From Larix sibirica (taxonomy: Eukaryota; Streptophyta; Pinopsida; Pinales; Pinaceae): a DNA stretch of 20,021 nucleotides. The stretch spans positions 20,949 through 40,969 of the forward strand of contig NWUY0300004402.1 in the NCBI GenBank assembly GCA_004151065.3, in the 5' to 3' direction. Below, in pieces: positions 16,552 through 20,021 of the stretch. The stretch's first letter is position 1; every line of letters begins with the position of its first letter. Made by a program: the position numbers and the translations under genes. Under the pieces are notes generated by a model that was not told where the DNA came from, did not search any database, and saw only the letters and a program-made list of their open reading frames with translations.

Positions 16552-19500
16552 GTTTCCATCCTTAATATATATGGGCCCTCTAAAAATAGGGAGCCCTTCT
16601 GGAACTCCCTCTCCCTATTTGGAATTCTGAATTTTGATAATCTTATAAGCGCTGGCGATTTAAATTTTACAACCTCCACTACTGAAATCTAGGGACCTTC
16701 GGCCATATTAGATCCTTTGTCTAGTTACTTCAACAATATTTTTGAGAGATATGAGTTAATAGATCTGGCCCCTTCTGTTTTTGAGCCTACCTGGACTAAT
16801 GGAAGATGTGGTGAGGAGGGGATTCAGAAAAGGATGGATAGATACATTTTGAAAATCCTCTCTTCTTCAAAATCTACAGAGATACAGATCATGGATTGAC
16901 AAATCCAAAATCTTTGATCACTGGCCTATCCTTCTCCAGTTTGATGGTATCTTGCCAAATCTAAAGTTCCCCTTCAAATTTAATATCTCATGGCTACTAG
17001 ATGAAGATTTCTGTACTTTTGTTAAAAATACGTGGAACAATATTATGGGTACTGATCACCTAAGTCCGATGTACCTGTTAGTTCACAAATTATCCACACT
17101 TAAGGTGGAAGTTAAATCATGGATCAAAGATAAAAAATTGAAAGACAAGGAAGATTTCCTCCTCCTGCAAAATAAAATAAGTCAGATTTATGCTAAAAAT
17201 ACCAATTTTTCAATTTCTACAGAAGACAAAGCCCTAATTCAGACTCTTGAAGACAAAAAAGATTTGGTGCTAAAACAGGAAGAGATGGAGTGGCGCCTCA
17301 AAAGCAGGGCGCTTTGGATAAAATTGGGTGACAATAATACTATATTTTTTCACTCCTTTGCCTCTGAAAGAAGGAATACTAATGCCATATGGGACCTCAC
17401 TGATGAAAATGGTTCTACTAATAAAGGACAGCTGGATTTACAAAAGCATGCATTGAACTACTTCAAAGATATCTTTATGGAAAAAGATCATATCTCATTG
17501 GAAGCACATCTACATGTTATAAAATTGTTCCCTAAGTTTTTTGAGGTTGCTGATGGTCTTGAAATTTGGAAAGAGGTCACTCTTGAAGAAATTGAGTCTG
17601 CACTACATCAATTTGCAAAAGAAAAAAGTCTTGGCCCAGATGGCTGAACATTTGATCTCTTTAAACATTTCTTCGATATCATGGGTAAAGATATGCTGGA
17701 CATGGTTGATTTCTCCAGGAAATAAGGCTTTGTTTCTAGTGCGATGAACTCCACCTTTCTTACTCTGGTTCCCAAGTGCAACAAGCCAAACAAATTCTTA
17801 TATTTTAGGCCTATCGCCCTGTGCAACCTTGTGTACAAGCTAATCACCAAGATTATCTCTATCGGAATTAAGCCTTTCCTCTCAAGTTCATTGTCTGCTG
17901 AGCAATTTGGTTTTCTCCATGATAGGAAGATCCTTGATGCTATTGGCATCACATAGGAAGCTATCCATACTATCAAGCAGAAAAATATCAAAACTATGCT
18001 CCTAAAAATGGATTTAGAAAAATCCTTCGATCGTGTTAATTGGGTCTTTCTAAGACTAATTTTAATTCAAATCGGGCTTCCACTTCTTGTTATCAATTGG
18101 ATCTTATCTTTTGTTTCATCTGCTTAGTTTGCGGTGTTGGTTAATGGTGCTCCTTCTGAATTTTTCAAAAGCAGCAGAGGAATCTGACAAGGATGTCCAC
18201 TTTCTCCGTTGATCTTTCTTCTCATCATAGAGGGTCTTAGCAGACTTATATTAGATGCTAAACTTAAAGGTAAAATCAAGGGTGTAAAAATATCTGCTGC
18301 TGTGTTCATCACACACTTACTATTCGTTGATGATGTTTTGATCTTTGTCTCAGATTCATTTGAAGAATGGAATTCATATATGGATATCGTTAATCTCTTC
18401 TGTCTTGCCTTGGGAATGAAGGTGAGCGTTAAGAATTCTACTCTCTACATTCACTATTTGAATGATAATTCTATGGATACACTTGGAAACATTCTTCCAT
18501 ATAAGACTCACAGATTGGTTGAAGGGTTCAAATATCTGGGATATTTCCTAAAACTGAATGGTTATATAGTAAAGGATTGGTTGTGGCTCCTTCAAAAATT
18601 TGAAAAAAGAATAAAAAATTGGACCTTGAGGTTACTCTCCATTGGAGGTAGACTCACCCTCATCAAAGTTGTTCTTACAAGTATTCATTTTTACTGGTTT
18701 TCACTTCTTCAAGTTCCCAACTCCATCATTAATTCACTAAGGAAAATCATCTTCAATTACCTTTGGTTGGGGGGATCATAAAAAGGTAAATTGGTTATGG
18801 CTAGCTGGAGCAGACTCTCTATTCCAAAAGATTTTGGAGGTTGGGGCATCAAGAATCTTTACTAGTTTAGTATGGCTCTAAGGCTCAAAAGCTTCTAGTG
18901 GGGAATTTTTGGTTATAATCTTTGGTCACAAGTCCTGAAAGTTGAATATATCAAAATGGATGGACTTAGTTGGATCAGATATGGAAATAAATTATGTAAC
19001 AATCCCTCCCCTATTTGGAATGGTTTCATGAAACTATATGTTTGGATTGGGAAAGACTTGGGTTGGAAAGTAGGCAATAGTAGACATGTCCTTTTTGGTA
19101 TAGACCCGATCATTGGATTGGGAGAGGACTTCAAACTCCCTCCAGATTTTTTAAACTATCTTTCAAATTTGGGTTATCATACTTTAGCAGATATTAGAAA
19201 AAGCAGAGGGGACAATCATGAAAAGAGCTATTGGTTCTCTGCTTCAGATCTTGGTTTGGATGGCAGTTGGGATTCAATTTGGGAAGACAATATCTTTAGA
19301 CTTAATGCTTATGGTTGCAGGCTAAATAACAACTCAGATTTAATAATTTGGACCTCAAACACAGAAAAAGGTATTGTTATTGCAAAATCTGCATACTTGG
19401 CTATTGTTAAGGAAAATATTTGTATTGCACAAGATTGGTGGTATCGTACTCTTTGGAATTGGTGTATTCTGTTAAAATTCAAATGCTTTATGTGGTTCGC

Positions 19501-20021
19501 CCTTCAAGACTGTCTCAAGACTTGGGATAACCTTCAAAAGAAAGGGTGGCAAGGTCCAAACATCTGCTTCCTTTGCAAAAAAGATGAAGAGTCGGTAAGT
19601 CATCTTCTTATTAACTGTAACTATACCACATCTGTATGGAAAAAGGTTTGTTCCTCACTCAATATTACACAAGTGTGGGAGGGTGTACTTTTTGGACAAA
19701 CTTGTTACAATTGGCATAGGAATTGTAAAGAATTTGATTACCTCCCAGCTATCATCTCGTGGAGAATTTGGAGAGTTAGAAACAAATGCATCTTTGACAA
19801 TGTGCTCGAACACATGGATATTATTGTAAGGCAAACCCTTAACTGGGTCAAAGATTTCTCCACAAGGAACATAAAAATTGATAAACCCAGGAATCCTAAA
19901 CAAATTTTGTTTAGAAAAGGAGCACTTGGTTTCTTTGATGGGGTATCCCACAAAGGGTTGTGTGTTGTAGGTGCTATCCTCATTATAAATAGTCATCACT
20001 ATTTCTGCTTCAAACTATTTT
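16552..20021 (+). pseudogene. LINE-B ORF2 fragment: endonuclease (partial), RT, zf-RVT, RNase H (partial)
   Basis: Endonuclease remnants: LISAGDLNFT, PTWTNG, KRMDRY, then after a frame change near 16870-16900, YRSWIDKSKIFDHWPILLQF with the catalytic Asp-His kept. Linker: EEMEWRLKSRALWIKLGDNN and FFHSFAS. RT: SLGPDG, LVPKCNKPNKF, LLKMDLEKSFDRVNW, QGCPLSPLIF and FVDD (18323-18334). zf-RVT: CFLCKKDEESVSHLLINC. RNase H begins at FFDGVSHKGLCVVGA. In-frame stops: TAG 16690, TGA 17645, TAA 17723, TAG 17954, TAG 18125, TGA 18185, TAA 18779, TAG 18863, TAG 18896 (first base given). The TGA at 18185 replaces the usual Arg of RQG (CGA to TGA). From 18899 to the window end the frame is open for about 374 codons. 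Inactive. Confidence 0.85.
18899..20021 (+). other. LINE-B zf-RVT and RNase H region, open to the window edge
   Basis: About 374 codons without a stop. Motifs: WGIFGYNLWSQVL, WNGFMKLYVWIGKDLGW, WWYRTLWNWCILLKFKCFMW, a C-x2-C/H-x4-C zinc pattern at 19566-19618, ISWRIWRVRNKCIF, and the RNase H start FFDGVSHKGLC near 19932. The window ends before the RNase H Glu and the last two Asp residues. Confidence 0.8.

Larger units (their letters stand above)
16543..20021 (+). mobile_element. LINE-B: 5'-truncated LINE of the same family, runs off the window
   Basis: A plus-strand copy of the LINE-A family, in head-to-head orientation to it. Homology begins inside the endonuclease at VSILNIYGPSK (16552), matching LSILNCYAPYK of LINE-A, and possibly a few codons earlier. 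ORF1 and the first third of the endonuclease are absent, as usual for incomplete target-primed reverse transcription. The 3' end is beyond the window. It lies directly beyond the LTR region ending near 16540. Confidence 0.85.

Noticed and set aside
17645-17647. Programmed recoding (selenocysteine or readthrough) of the shared TGA
   Set aside because: No structure or context for recoding is evident, and both copies contain many other stops, so ordinary decay or inherited defect is simpler.

Overview
The window looks like a stretch of an AT-rich seed-plant nuclear genome made mostly of decayed retroelements, with the 5' end of one ordinary gene at the left. The evidence for a plant is a LARP6-type first exon with a PAM2 motif, two L1-clade LINEs of the plant type (DUF4283/zinc-knuckle ORF1; ORF2 with endonuclease, reverse transcriptase, zf-RVT and RNase H), and an LTR-element primer-binding site of the initiator-Met tRNA type. 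I cannot name the species. A large, repeat-rich genome such as that of a gymnosperm or basal angiosperm would fit, but this is a guess. Single N bases stand at 2001 and 16464.

Layout. 1-1632: probable first intron of a minus-strand gene, with degenerate repeats and a possible tRNA-type SINE. 1633-1984 (-): first coding exon of a La-related protein 6-like gene, ending at a good splice donor. It has a one-base frame break near its start. The rest of the gene would lie left of the window, and a TATA box lies at 2148-2155. About 2160-5900: non-coding AT-rich DNA with at least six independent local tandem duplications. 5941-12543 (-): a nearly full-length LINE (LINE-A) with 5' leader, ORF1, ORF2 and 3' UTR, flanked by an 18-bp target-site duplication. 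12562-16114: relics of a minus-strand LTR element (PBS, acidic internal ORF, polypurine tract) with no visible pol. 16114-16540: part of its LTR. About 16543-20021 (+): a second, 5'-truncated LINE (LINE-B) of the same family, running off the right edge inside its RNase H domain.

How the parts fit. In LINE-A, ORF1 (RNA-binding chaperone) and ORF2 (endonuclease/RT/RNase H) overlap by one base as TAATG, a layout suited to termination-reinitiation. Both LINE copies are dead as autonomous elements. LINE-A carries stops, a 23-bp duplication in ORF1, a G-run frameshift in the RT, a lost endonuclease Asp and a linker deletion. LINE-B carries about nine stops and a frameshift in its first two thirds, but its last 1.1 kb is open. 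Removing LINE-A and one target-site copy rebuilds a two-unit 39-bp tandem repeat, which supports the element boundaries. I found no convincing undescribed biological system. The most informative signals are the clean insertion record, the TAATG junction, two stop codons at homologous positions in both LINE copies, and the frame-broken LARP6-like exon.
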